A stretch of 64,000 nt of DNA from Yoonia vestfoldensis. GTDB taxonomy: Bacteria > Pseudomonadota > Alphaproteobacteria > Rhodobacterales > Rhodobacteraceae. Numbering within the stretch: position 1 is the stretch's first letter; the number at the start of each line of letters is the position of its first letter. This document shows positions 53,411 through 61,771 of this stretch, piece by piece. The stretch lies in the NCBI RefSeq assembly GCF_002158905.1, contig NZ_CP021431.1:2605001-2669000 (forward strand), given 5' to 3'. The translations under genes were made by a program, and so were the position numbers. Under the pieces are notes generated by a model. It saw nothing but the letters and a program-made list of their open reading frames with translations, had not been told where the DNA came from and ran no database searches.

Positions 53411-54004
53411 ATGGCAAACGGCACCGAAGATCTAGAGCATTTGATCGCGATGATGGCGAAATTGCCGGGGCTCGGGCCACGCTCGGCGCGGCGTGCCGTG
53501 CTGCATATGATCAAGAAACGCAGCCTGGTGCTGCTGCCCTTGGCCGATACCATGCAAAAGGTCGGCGCAACGGTGCGCGAATGCCTCAATTGCGGGAATA
53601 TCTGCACCGCTGATCTATGCGACATCTGCCTGTCGGACAAACGCGCCACAGGCCAGATCGCCGTGGTCGAGGATGTAGCCGATCTGTGGGCGATGGAACG
53701 TTCGGGCGTGTTCAAGGGGCGCTATCATGTGCTGGGCGGGACGCTGTCAGCGCTTGATGCCATCGGCCCCGACGAATTGCGCATCCCCAAGCTGATCGAC
53801 CGGATCGCCGCCGAGAACGTGACCGAAGTCATCATCGCGCTGGGAGCCACGATCGACGGGCTGACCACCGCGCATTACATCGCCGATCAATTACCCGGTG
53901 TGACGGTCACCTCGCTGGCGCAGGGTGTGCCTGTGGGGGGGGAACTCGACTATCTTGACGATGGCACGATCACCGCCGCCTTGAACGCGCGCAAGGCCTT
54001 GTGA
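53411..54004 (+). CDS. recR: Recombination mediator RecR
   Basis: 197-residue DNA-repair protein of the RecFOR pathway, which loads RecA onto gapped DNA. A helix-hairpin-helix ([22 protein letters not shown]) is followed by the zinc finger C-x2-C-x6-C-x2-C ([16 protein letters not shown]). The Toprim domain has [14 protein letters not shown] and ends [20 protein letters not shown] start at ATG 53411. A TTG at 53387 extends the frame into the repeat-flanking sequence and is unlikely. Confidence 0.96.
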   Translation: MANGTEDLEHLIAMMAKLPGLGPRSARRAVLHMIKKRSLVLLPLADTMQKVGATVRECLNCGNICTADLCDICLSDKRATGQIAVVEDVADLWAMERSGVFKGRYHVLGGTLSALDAIGPDELRIPKLIDRIAAENVTEVIIALGATIDGLTTAHYIADQLPGVTVTSLAQGVPVGGELDYLDDGTITAALNARKAL

Positions 54005-54036
54005 CGCCGATCCCTGTCTCAGCCGCAAAGAAACGC

Positions 54037-54067
54037 AAAACGCGCGACCCCGGGGCCGCGCGTTTTT
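54037..54067. terminator. Bidirectional intrinsic terminator between recR and trcR
   Basis: AAAACGCGCG-A-CCCC / GGGG-C-CGCGCGTTTTT: a 10-bp stem with one A-C mismatch. It has A- and T-tracts on either side, so it can stop both convergent transcripts. Confidence 0.75.
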
Positions 54068-54107
54068 CAGCTGTCAGGTGCCAGATCAGCGCCAAATCAG
54101 CGCCAGA

Positions 54108-54872
54108 TCAACGGCCGTCGTCATCATCCTCGTCATCATCATCGGGCAGGTTGAAAAAGCTGTCCGCATCCTTGACATCGCGGGTGTCTTCTTGCTCCTC
54201 GGCGTCATCGCGCGGATCGCTCAGGCTAAAGGTCTCAAGCCCGGCCATCGCGGATGGCATCTTGGGTTCAGGCGCCATGCCCAGCGATGTTTCGGTGCTG
54301 ACCAGCTTGCGGCGTTCATCATCGGTCATGGCACCCCCTTCGCGGGCCTTCTTGGCATTTGCCTTTTGCACGGCAGCATCCAGTTCCGATTGCTTGCACA
54401 GGCCCAGCGCCACCGGATCGATCGGATCGAGGTTATTGATGTTCCAATGCGTGCGCTCGCGGATGGCAAGAATAGTGGGCTTGGTGGTGCCGACCAGCTT
54501 TGCCACCTGTGCATCCGACAATTCAGGATGGAATTTCACCAGCCAATAGATAGAGGCCGGACGGTCCTGCCGCTTGGACAAGGGCGTGTAACGCGGACCA
54601 CGGCGCTTTTCCTCGCCCGAGGCGGCGGCATAGAATTTCAGCTTCAGCTTATAGGACGGATCAGCCTCACCCTTGGTGATCTCCTCTTGGGTCAACTGGT
54701 TATTGGCCACAGGGTCAAAACCCTTGACGCCCACGGCCACATCGCCATCGGCGATGCCCTGCACCTCAAGCTCGTGAAATCCGCAGAATTCCGCAATCTG
54801 CTTGAAGGTCAGCGTGGTATTGTCGCATAGCCAGACGGCGGTTGCCTTGGCCATGATTGGTTTATCAGACAT
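54108..54872 (-). CDS. trcR: Cell cycle transcriptional regulator TrcR (DUF1013)
   Basis: 254-residue protein of the alphaproteobacterial DUF1013/TrcR family. The conserved N-terminus ATAVWLCDNTTLTFKQIAEFCGFHELEVQGIADGDVA looks like a helix-turn-helix. The central part has RPASIYWLVKFHPELSDAQVAKLVGTTKPTI. The C-terminal 50 residues are acidic (DDAEEQEDTRD...DDDDEDDDDGR). I start at ATG 54872 with AGGAG 8 bases upstream. The start overlaps the stop of a small upstream ORF (54865-55029). TrcR is linked to cell-cycle regulation in Rhizobiales; here that is by family only. Confidence 0.88.
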   Translation of the reverse strand: MSDKPIMAKATAVWLCDNTTLTFKQIAEFCGFHELEVQGIADGDVAVGVKGFDPVANNQLTQEEITKGEADPSYKLKLKFYAAASGEEKRRGPRYTPLSKRQDRPASIYWLVKFHPELSDAQVAKLVGTTKPTILAIRERTHWNINNLDPIDPVALGLCKQSELDAAVQKANAKKAREGGAMTDDERRKLVSTETSLGMAPEPKMPSAMAGLETFSLSDPRDDAEEQEDTRDVKDADSFFNLPDDDDEDDDDGR

Positions 54873-55029
54873 CTTTGGTCTCCTGATCTGACGGACAAGC
54901 CTTACCCGGGCCCTGGAAGGGGCAGACCGCATGGGCCGGGTTCACATTGTCGGGGAACTTGGGCCTCTTATAGGCGCGCCAGGCGCAAGAGGAAAGATCA
55001 AAAATCCGCGCCGCCACCATGTCGGCCAT
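54865..55029 (-). CDS. Small cysteine-containing ORF coupled to trcR
   Basis: 54 residues from ATG 55029 (or 51 from 55020). The sequence contains ARIFDLSSCAWRAYKRPKFP and AVCPFQGPGKACPSDQE, with three cysteines and a CPFQGPG turn. Its stop codon overlaps the start of trcR, suggesting coupled translation. The ribosome-binding site is weak, and I do not know the family. The frame continues upstream into repeat sequence, where it is surely not coding. Confidence 0.4.
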   Translation of the reverse strand: MADMVAARIFDLSSCAWRAYKRPKFPDNVNPAHAVCPFQGPGKACPSDQETKDV

Positions 55030-55093
55030 CGCCCTGACAAAGCATTGTCGGGCGGGCACTGTCAGGCGGGCGCTGCCGGCCTGGCTCTTGCGG

Positions 55094-55116
55094 CTTCTTT
55101 TTTCCAAAAATACTCC
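55094..55116 (+). repeat. Type A dispersed repeat
   Basis: CTTCTTTTTTCCAAAAATA followed by CTCC and then TGCCAGAGGC. The last block is the same one that follows type B at 33242, which suggests that types A and B are divergent forms of one element. It sits between the small ORF and the hydrolase gene. Confidence 0.75.
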
Positions 55117-55153
55117 TGCCAGAGGCATTCGCATTCCAGCGGAATGTGAAGCG

Positions 55154-55927
55154 TCACGCCAGCACAGCGCGGGTCAGGTCGCTGTCGGGCAGCGCCAGCG
55201 CCTCAATCACGTCAAAATGATGCCGCCCCGGCTCCCTCACCAGCGGGGCCGCCCAAACCTGCGCCAACAGCGCGGCCTGTGCCAGAAAAACAGGCCGTTC
55301 CGCGCCGCCGACCCAGATGGTCGCAGGACAAGACGGCGCAGGCAGATGCACCGGGCTTTCGGTCTGCGCGATGGCCGGGGTGATCTGCAGCTGCGCATTC
55401 ATCGAGGTGCGCATCAAAGGGGCCAGATCGGCGACCGGCGAAACCGGCACGACCGATGCAACGCGCTGCTGCCACGCCGCCTCGGGGCGCGGCGCCATGG
55501 CGCGGGCCACCAATTGCGCACCCGCCGAATGCCCGACCAGCCGGACAGGCCCCGGCACGCGGCGCGCGATCACATCGATGGCGCGCTGGATCTGCGCGCC
55601 GATCTGCGCAATACCGACCTTGGGGCAAAGATCATAAGACGGCATCGCCACCGCCCAGCCCTGCGCCAGCGGTCCCGCCGCCAGATGCGACCAGAAGGAT
55701 TTGTCAAACCGCAGCCAATAGCCGCCATGCACAAAGATCACGACCCCGCGCGCCAACCTGTCGGGGTGGAACAAATCGAACCGCAGCCGGTCGGTCTCGC
55801 CATAATCCAGATCAAGCTCGCAGCGTGCAATGCTGCGAAAGGCGGCAGCCTGCGCCGCCCAGCGGTCGGGATAATCCGCGCCACCCGGAATATGCGCCGC
55901 ATTCGCATAAGCATCGTCAAGATCCAT
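55154..55927 (-). CDS. Alpha/beta hydrolase, kynurenine formamidase-like
   Basis: 257-residue hydrolase. The oxyanion-hole motif HGGYWLRFDKSFWSHLA, nucleophile elbow VGHSAGAQLVARA, acidic residue region WVGGAERPVFLAQA and catalytic histidine in GRHHFDVIEAL are all present. The HGGYW motif is shared with kynurenine formamidase (arylformamidase) and related carboxylesterases; no tryptophan-degradation genes are adjacent. I start at ATG 55927, which gives MDLDDAYANAAHI, because the longer open frame is antisense to gabD. Divergent from gabD. Confidence 0.82.
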   Translation of the reverse strand: MDLDDAYANAAHIPGGADYPDRWAAQAAAFRSIARCELDLDYGETDRLRFDLFHPDRLARGVVIFVHGGYWLRFDKSFWSHLAAGPLAQGWAVAMPSYDLCPKVGIAQIGAQIQRAIDVIARRVPGPVRLVGHSAGAQLVARAMAPRPEAAWQQRVASVVPVSPVADLAPLMRTSMNAQLQITPAIAQTESPVHLPAPSCPATIWVGGAERPVFLAQAALLAQVWAAPLVREPGRHHFDVIEALALPDSDLTRAVLA

Positions 55928-55994
55928 CGGCCAGCCCCCCTTTACCTTTGCCCCATGCCAAGGCCACATTAGGCGAAAGTCAAAGGAGACTACC

Positions 55995-57473
55995 ATGCGC
56001 GATGATACGACCAACCTGAAATCCTTGCTGCGCCGCCCCGATCTGGTTTGTGACGCGGCCTTCGTGGCCGGCGAATGGCGGCAGGCCGCCAGCGGCAAGA
56101 CCTTTCGCGTGACCAATCCGGCACGCGGCGATGTGATCGCGGAATTGCCCGATCTCAGCCGCGCCGAAGTTGCCCAAGCCATTGATGCCGCACAAAAAGC
56201 CCAGAAACCATGGGCCGCGCTGGCGGCCAAGGAACGCGCGAAAGTGCTGCGCAAATGGTATGATCTGATGATCGAGAACCAGGAAGATCTGGCCATCATC
56301 ATGACATCGGAACAGGGCAAACCCCTGACCGAGGCGCGCGGCGAAGTCGCCTATGGCGCATCCTTCGTGGAATGGTTCGGCGAAGAGGCCAAGCGCGTCT
56401 ATGGCCAGACAATCCCCGGCCATATGGCCGATAAACGCATCACCGTCATCAAACAGCCCATCGGGGTGGCGGCGGGAATCACGCCCTGGAACTTCCCCAA
56501 TGCGATGATTGCGCGGAAAGTCGCTCCTGCACTGGCTGCTGGCTGCGCTTTCGTGGTGCGGCCTGCCTCGCTGACGCCTTTGTCCGCGCTTGCCATGGCC
56601 AAACTGGCCGAAGAGGCGGGCGTGCCCAAGGGGCTGTTCTCGGTTGTGACCTCGACCTCGTCATCCGAGGTCGGCAAGGAATTCTGCGAAAACCCCATCG
56701 TGCGCAAACTGACCTTTACGGGATCCACCGAAGTGGGGCGCATCCTTTTGAAACAAGCCGCCGATCAGGTGATGAAATGTTCCATGGAACTGGGCGGCAA
56801 CGCGCCTTTCATCGTGTTCGATGACGCCGATCTGGATGCCGCCGTCGAAGGGGCGATTGCCTGCAAATTCCGCAATAACGGGCAGACCTGCGTCTGCGCC
56901 AACCGGATCTATGTGCAAAAAGGGGTCTATGACGCCTTTGCCGCCAAGCTGAAAGTCGCGGTCGAAAAGCTGCGGGTGGGCGACGGGCTGTCCGAGGGCA
57001 CCACATTGGGGCCGCTGATCGAACCGGCGGCGGTCAAGAAGGTGCAGGAACATCTCGACGATGCTTTGTCCAAAGGCGGCAAGGTTCTGACAGGCGGCAA
57101 GCCGCATGATCTGGGCGGGCAGTTCTTTGAACCGACCATCGTGACCCATGCGACCAAGGATATGCTGGTCAGCACGGATGAAACCTTTGGCCCCTTTGCG
57201 CCCTTGTTCATGTTCGAGGATGAAGACGACGTGATCTTTCAGGCCAATGACACGATCTTTGGTCTGGCGTCCTATTTCTATGCCAAGGACCTCAGCCGCG
57301 TGACCAAGGTGGCCGAGGCGTTGGAATATGGCATCGTCGGCGTGAATACCGGCATCATCTCGACCGAGGTGGCACCGTTTGGCGGCATCAAGCAATCGGG
57401 TCTGGGGCGCGAAGGATCATCGCATGGCATCGATGATTACATGGAGATGAAATATATCTGCACCAGCGTGTAA
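55995..57473 (+). CDS. gabD: NAD(P)-dependent succinate-semialdehyde dehydrogenase
   Basis: 492-residue aldehyde dehydrogenase that oxidises succinate semialdehyde to succinate, the last step of GABA degradation. Motifs: ITPWNFPNAMIARK, FTGSTEVGR, glutamate E265 in MELGGNAP and catalytic C299 in NGQTCVCANR. The normally invariant lysine of the cofactor-binding KPAS/KPSE motif is arginine here (R189 in FVVRPASLTPLSA), an unusual exchange. CAGG-free but clear start: AAAGGAG lies 8 bases before ATG 55995. No gabT is adjacent. A large inverted repeat follows the stop. Confidence 0.92.
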   Translation: MRDDTTNLKSLLRRPDLVCDAAFVAGEWRQAASGKTFRVTNPARGDVIAELPDLSRAEVAQAIDAAQKAQKPWAALAAKERAKVLRKWYDLMIENQEDLAIIMTSEQGKPLTEARGEVAYGASFVEWFGEEAKRVYGQTIPGHMADKRITVIKQPIGVAAGITPWNFPNAMIARKVAPALAAGCAFVVRPASLTPLSALAMAKLAEEAGVPKGLFSVVTSTSSSEVGKEFCENPIVRKLTFTGSTEVGRILLKQAADQVMKCSMELGGNAPFIVFDDADLDAAVEGAIACKFRNNGQTCVCANRIYVQKGVYDAFAAKLKVAVEKLRVGDGLSEGTTLGPLIEPAAVKKVQEHLDDALSKGGKVLTGGKPHDLGGQFFEPTIVTHATKDMLVSTDETFGPFAPLFMFEDEDDVIFQANDTIFGLASYFYAKDLSRVTKVAEALEYGIVGVNTGIISTEVAPFGGIKQSGLGREGSSHGIDDYMEMKYICTSV

Positions 57474-57481
57474 GACCGGGG

Positions 57482-57545
57482 GATGGGTGAAACCACCCAT
57501 CCTACGCCAGCGGATCAACCGGTAGGATGGGTGATTTCACCCATC
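57482..57545. repeat. Nested inverted repeat between convergent genes
   Basis: A 24-base arm at 57482-57505 is the reverse complement of 57522-57545 with one mismatch. Each arm is itself a hairpin, GATGGGTG-N4-CACCCATC. The element can fold as one long stem or two short ones. It lies 8 bases after gabD and 11 before the stop of the convergent hydrolase gene, so it may end both transcripts. Confidence 0.85.
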
Positions 57546-57555
57546 TTTCCCCGCA

Positions 57556-58566
57556 TTACGCCATCTGACTGCGCGCAAGCAGGATTACATCGCCTTCGAT
57601 CAACCGCATGATATCGCCGAAATGCCCACCGGACCGCGCGGGCTGCGTCGGATCCGAGGTCAGCGCCAGCGTCAGTTCCAGCGCGGGCATGGTGCAGATC
57701 ACCTGCCCCCCATAGCCACGCGCCAGCGCGTAATCGACACCCTCTGCCTGCCCCAGAAACCAGCCATACCCATAGCCAAGGCCGGAAAACTGCGACCGCG
57801 TGCGCGGTTCCAGCGACCGCGCGACCCAATCGGCAGACAGCACCTGCGCGCCGCCGAACTGCCCGCCCATGCGGTACATCTCGCCGAACCGCGCCATAGC
57901 GTCCAAGCTCAGCGCCATCTCGTTGCCGCCCAGATACCGCCCCTGCGGATCGCGGGTCCAGGCGGGGATCTCGATCCCCAAAGGCTGGCCCAGCCGCGCG
58001 CGTGCAAGATCCAGCAAGGACCGCCCCGACACCTCGGACAACACCGCGCCAAGGATGTGAAACGACCCCGTGGAATAAAGCATCTGTGCGCCCGGTTCCG
58101 CCACGAAAGGCCGCGACAAAGCATTGGCAACCCAGTTACGGCTATTCACCCAAGCGCCGTAATTGCTGCCCGAGGTCCGCTCCAGCCCCGCCTGCATGGT
58201 CACGAGGTTTTCGATGGTGATGCCCGCCACACGCGGATCGGCGGCCGCAGGGATCAGCTTCGGCGCCACCTCGCCCAAACTCGCGTCCAGCGAAGGCAAT
58301 TCACCGCGATCCAGCGCCGCCCCCGTCAAGGCCGCGACGATGGTCTTGGACACCGATTTGACAGGCACCGCAGCGCCCAACGACGGCCCGCGAAACGCCT
58401 GCGACAAAACCTCTGCCCCCGACTGGCGGATCACGATGGCACGGCACTGGTCCAAGCTGCGCACACGGTCAGCCACGGCGGCCCAAGGGTCCGATTGTGC
58501 AACCAGCGGCGTCCCCAACGTGGCCGCAGCCCCCAACAAAACAGCGCGGCGTCCCAGCATCGGCAT
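57556..58566 (-). CDS. Serine hydrolase of the beta-lactamase/transpeptidase fold, exported
   Basis: 336-residue class C beta-lactamase-like protein. It has an N-terminal twin-arginine-type signal (MPMLGRRAVLLGAAATLGTPLVAQ), the catalytic SxxK tetrad in VKSVSKTIVAAL (near residue 70), and a tyrosine motif LYSTGSFHILG in place of YxN. The family covers esterases, D-amino-acid peptidases and lactamases, and true beta-lactamase activity cannot be claimed. Start ATG 58566 with AAGGA 7 bases upstream. Monocistronic. Confidence 0.85.
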   Translation of the reverse strand: MPMLGRRAVLLGAAATLGTPLVAQSDPWAAVADRVRSLDQCRAIVIRQSGAEVLSQAFRGPSLGAAVPVKSVSKTIVAALTGAALDRGELPSLDASLGEVAPKLIPAAADPRVAGITIENLVTMQAGLERTSGSNYGAWVNSRNWVANALSRPFVAEPGAQMLYSTGSFHILGAVLSEVSGRSLLDLARARLGQPLGIEIPAWTRDPQGRYLGGNEMALSLDAMARFGEMYRMGGQFGGAQVLSADWVARSLEPRTRSQFSGLGYGYGWFLGQAEGVDYALARGYGGQVICTMPALELTLALTSDPTQPARSGGHFGDIMRLIEGDVILLARSQMA

Positions 58567-58727
58567 GGCAAATCCTTTTGTTACTGAGTGCAAGGATAGG
58601 ACAGCGCACGGAAGGTGACAGTTACATTTGCGTGTGTGGGGGGATGAGGCGACACCCCATCGCAGGATAGCCTTGGCCAAGGTCTGCTATGCGGGACTTT
58701 ACCGATGTTGCACCAGCTTCGAAGCCC

Positions 58728-59120
58728 TCAATCATCTGGGTCGTAACAGACGGCTTGCAGCTTGTTGCCATCAGGATCGCGCACATAAGCGGCGTAGTAA
58801 TTGTCGCCGTAATGCGGTCTCGGACCCGGCTTGCCCGCACAGCTTCCGCCTAAACGCAGGGCAGACTCATGAAAACGGTGCACGGCTTCCTTTGTCTGCG
58901 CGACAAATGCAACATGGGTGCCGTTCCCCCATGTTGCGGGAAGGCCGTTTTCCGGCGGGTATAGATAAATCGTTGGCATTTCGGCCTTTTGATAGGCTGG
59001 CGGTTTGCCTGCAGGCTTGGGCAGGCGCGCAAAACCAAGCACGCCCAGAACCTCGTCATAAAAGCGCCCGGCGCGCTCCACGTCATTGGTCCCGAGCGTG
59101 ATGTGGCTGATGATGGACAT
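58728..59120 (-). CDS. VOC-family (glyoxalase/dioxygenase fold) protein
   Basis: 130-residue vicinal-oxygen-chelate protein. The first half-module MSIISHITLGTNDVERAGRFYDEVLGVLGF provides the histidine ligand; the second has THVAFVAQTKEAVHRFHESAL and the end YAAYVRDPDGNKLQAVCY, with further ligand positions. Substrate unknown. AGAGG precedes the ATG. It stands alone, with no obvious operon partner. Confidence 0.88.
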   Translation of the reverse strand: MSIISHITLGTNDVERAGRFYDEVLGVLGFARLPKPAGKPPAYQKAEMPTIYLYPPENGLPATWGNGTHVAFVAQTKEAVHRFHESALRLGGSCAGKPGPRPHYGDNYYAAYVRDPDGNKLQAVCYDPDD

Positions 59121-59240
59121 GATTACCTCTCCGCATTCCGCGATGAGAATAAATCATGAACATGTAATCACCAACACTTTTCCAACCGATACGCCTGATA
59201 CCTGCAAACTGAGCGCGCAGCAAAGATCAGGCCTCCGCCC

Positions 59241-59828
59241 CTACCCCAACTCCGCCGATGGAATAATCGCGAAGAAGGCCCCCCTAGACCGCACCCCGAA
59301 CCAATGCTCGCCCGCGTGTTCGGCATGTTCGCCCAGATCGACCAGCCGGTAAAACGACTTGCGGTCGATCAGCGCTTCAAGGTTCGCGCGGACCAGCACA
59401 TAGGGCGATGGCTCTCCGGTTTGCGGGTCACGCTCGACGCGGATCGGGTTGTCGGGGCCTGCGGTCACGGTATCGCCGACATTGGTGGTAAAGATCAGCC
59501 CGTCACCGTCGCGGTCCACATCCACCGCCACGAAAGGCGCGTCATCCACGGTGATGCCCACCTTTTCGACCGGCGTTACCAGCACATAATCATCCCCGTC
59601 GCGGCGCAGGATGGTGGAAAACAGCCGCACCAGCGCGGGCCGCCCGATGGGTGTGCCCATGTAAAACCACGTCCCGTCCCGCGCGATCCGCATGTCGATA
59701 TCCCCGCAATGCGGCGGGTTCCACAGATGGACCGGCGGCAATCCGCCCTTGGGGCCGGTTTTTTGCGCAGCAAGCACGCTTTGGGCCAAACCTTCGGCGC
59801 TGGGGGCAACAATCTTTTGTGTGGTCAT
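59241..59828 (-). CDS. DUF1285-family protein
   Basis: 195-residue soluble protein of the DUF1285 family: LPPVHLWNPPHCGDIDMRIARDGTWFYMGTPIGRPALVRLFSTIL, then VLVTPVEKVGITVDDAPF and a closing AGEHWFGVRSRGAFFAIIP. No enzymatic function is established for the family. The start at ATG 59828 is chosen because the frame upstream is antisense to moxR, although it stays open for a further 500 codons. It is divergent from, and a common alphaproteobacterial neighbour of, the moxR operon. Confidence 0.88.
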   Translation of the reverse strand: MTTQKIVAPSAEGLAQSVLAAQKTGPKGGLPPVHLWNPPHCGDIDMRIARDGTWFYMGTPIGRPALVRLFSTILRRDGDDYVLVTPVEKVGITVDDAPFVAVDVDRDGDGLIFTTNVGDTVTAGPDNPIRVERDPQTGEPSPYVLVRANLEALIDRKSFYRLVDLGEHAEHAGEHWFGVRSRGAFFAIIPSAELG

Positions 59829-59897
59829 TCTTTTGCCATTGGGATCATCAGGATTATCTGTTCTCTTGCAGCATATAGGTAATCCAAGGGGAAAGTC

Positions 59898-60905
59898 ATG
59901 GCCGACGACGCCGATCTTGTCGCACAGATAGACGCATTGGGTGCGAAACTGGGTGCCGCGCGCGACAGTATCGCGGCCCGTTTCATCGGCCAGCGCCGTG
60001 TCGTGGACCTGACCCTGTCGGCGCTGATCTGCGGTGGCCATGCGGTGCTGGTCGGCCTGCCCGGCCTTGGCAAGACGCGGCTGGTGGATGCTTTGTCCAC
60101 GGTGATGGGGCTGGATGGCAACCGAATCCAGTTCACCCCCGATCTGATGCCTGCGGATATTCTGGGCTCCGAAGTGCTGGAAACCGCCGCCGATGGCAGC
60201 CGCGCGTTCCGGTTCATCGAAGGGCCGGTTTTCTGCCAGTTGCTGATGGCCGATGAGATCAACCGCGCCAGCCCGCGCACGCAATCGGCGCTGTTGCAGG
60301 CGATGCAGGAAAAAGAGGTCACAATCGCCGGCCAGCACCGCCCGCTTGGCCTGCCGTTCCATGTGCTGGCCACGCAAAACCCGCTGGAACAGGAAGGCAC
60401 CTATCCGCTGCCAGAGGCGCAGCTGGACCGGTTTCTTGTGCAGATCGACGTGCCCTACCCCGACCGGCAGACCGAAAAGGACATCCTGATCGCCACCACC
60501 GGCACCGAGGATGCACAGTCTGTCGCCGTCTTCACCGCCGCCGAATTGCTGGCCGCCCAAGCGCTGCTGCGCCGGATGCCGGTGGGCGAAAACATCCTTG
60601 ATATGATCCTTGATCTGGTGCGCGCCTGCCGCCCCGATGACGCCACCGCCCCCGAGGTGATCCGCCAGAACGTCAGCTGGGGCCCCGGCCCGCGCGCAGC
60701 GCAGGCGCTGATGCTGACGGTGCGGGCCTCGGCCTTGCTCGACGGACGCTTGGTCCCATCGGCCGAAGACGTGCGCAACATGGCCGTGCCGGTGCTGGAA
60801 CACCGTATGGCGCTGTCCTTTGCCGCCCGCGCGCGGGGCGAGGATATCCAATCCGTCATCACCACAGTCGCAAGCCAGATCACGCAGGTCGCAGCGGCGG
60901 CATGA
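59898..60905 (+). CDS. MoxR-family AAA+ ATPase
   Basis: 335-residue AAA+ chaperone. Walker A GLPGLGKTRL, Walker B LMADEINRASPRTQSALLQAMQE, sensor 1 ATQNPLEQEGTYPLPEAQLDRFL and the lid domain are present in order. MoxR ATPases act with von Willebrand domain proteins to assemble or activate complexes in the envelope. It is first of a moxR-DUF58-DUF4159 operon. The next ATG overlaps its stop by 4 bases. Confidence 0.94.
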   Translation: MADDADLVAQIDALGAKLGAARDSIAARFIGQRRVVDLTLSALICGGHAVLVGLPGLGKTRLVDALSTVMGLDGNRIQFTPDLMPADILGSEVLETAADGSRAFRFIEGPVFCQLLMADEINRASPRTQSALLQAMQEKEVTIAGQHRPLGLPFHVLATQNPLEQEGTYPLPEAQLDRFLVQIDVPYPDRQTEKDILIATTGTEDAQSVAVFTAAELLAAQALLRRMPVGENILDMILDLVRACRPDDATAPEVIRQNVSWGPGPRAAQALMLTVRASALLDGRLVPSAEDVRNMAVPVLEHRMALSFAARARGEDIQSVITTVASQITQVAAAA

Positions 60906-61771
60906 CAACGCCGCTGACGCTCCGGTCGCAGGCGGAAACGCTTGCCGCGCATCTGCCGCCCCTGCTGGCCGAGGCAGAGCATCTGGCCGCGACCGTCCTG
61001 CTGGGCGAACATGGGCGCAGGCGGGCAGGCACCGGCGACACGTTCTGGCAATACCGCCCCGCCCAAAATCACGATGCCGCGCGCAACATTGATTGGCGCC
61101 GGTCCGCGCGGTCGGATGCGCGGTTCGTGCAGGACAAGGAATGGCAGATCGCGCAATCGGTGGTCTTTTGGGTCGATCAGGGCGCGGCGATGGGGTTCCA
61201 TTCTGGCGATCATCCGACCAAGGGGGCGCGCGCGCGCATCCTTGCCATGGCGCTGGCGGTGCTGCTGATCCGGGGCGGTGAACGGGTCGGGCTGACCGGC
61301 CTGCGCCTGCCACCCCGGCGCGGCAGCGCGCAGCTGCAACAGATGGCGCAGATCCTGTCCGAACAGGCCACAACCGATCATGCAGCCCCCGCGCTGACCG
61401 GCATGCTGGCGCATTCCCGCGCGCTGTTTGTCAGCGATTTTCTGGGCGATCTCGACGGGCTGCGCGCAGCACTGACCCGCGCCGCAGATCGCGGCGTCAA
61501 AGGGGCGCTGCTGCAAGTCCTCGACCCGCAGGAAGAGGCGTTTCCGTTTGACGGGCGCACGATCTTTCAATCCATGACCGGCAGCGTCAGCCATGAAACC
61601 CTGCGCGCCCGCGATCTCAAATCGCGCTATCTGGACAGGCTGGCCGCGCGCAAGGATGCGCTGGCGCAACTGGCCCGCGTGACCGGCTGGCAGTTTCACA
61701 CGCATCATACCGGGCAATCGGCGACACAGGCGCTGCTGTGGCTATATGGCGCGCTGGAAAGGCGGCGCTGA
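60902..61771 (+). CDS. DUF58-family protein
   Basis: 289-residue protein with the DUF58 core motif FWQYRPAQNHDAARNIDWRRSARSD and a divergent von Willebrand A-like domain. It is the usual partner encoded right after moxR. Its ATG overlaps the moxR stop and its own stop overlaps the next ATG, so three genes are translated in series. Role inferred from association: scaffold or substrate adaptor for MoxR. Confidence 0.92.
   Translation: MTTPLTLRSQAETLAAHLPPLLAEAEHLAATVLLGEHGRRRAGTGDTFWQYRPAQNHDAARNIDWRRSARSDARFVQDKEWQIAQSVVFWVDQGAAMGFHSGDHPTKGARARILAMALAVLLIRGGERVGLTGLRLPPRRGSAQLQQMAQILSEQATTDHAAPALTGMLAHSRALFVSDFLGDLDGLRAALTRAADRGVKGALLQVLDPQEEAFPFDGRTIFQSMTGSVSHETLRARDLKSRYLDRLAARKDALAQLARVTGWQFHTHHTGQSATQALLWLYGALERRR

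Noticed and set aside
59829..61373. Long upstream extension of the DUF1285 frame (515 extra codons)
   Set aside because: The extension is antisense to the moxR and DUF58 genes and has no recognisable domain. DUF1285 proteins are about 190 residues, so the start is at 59828.
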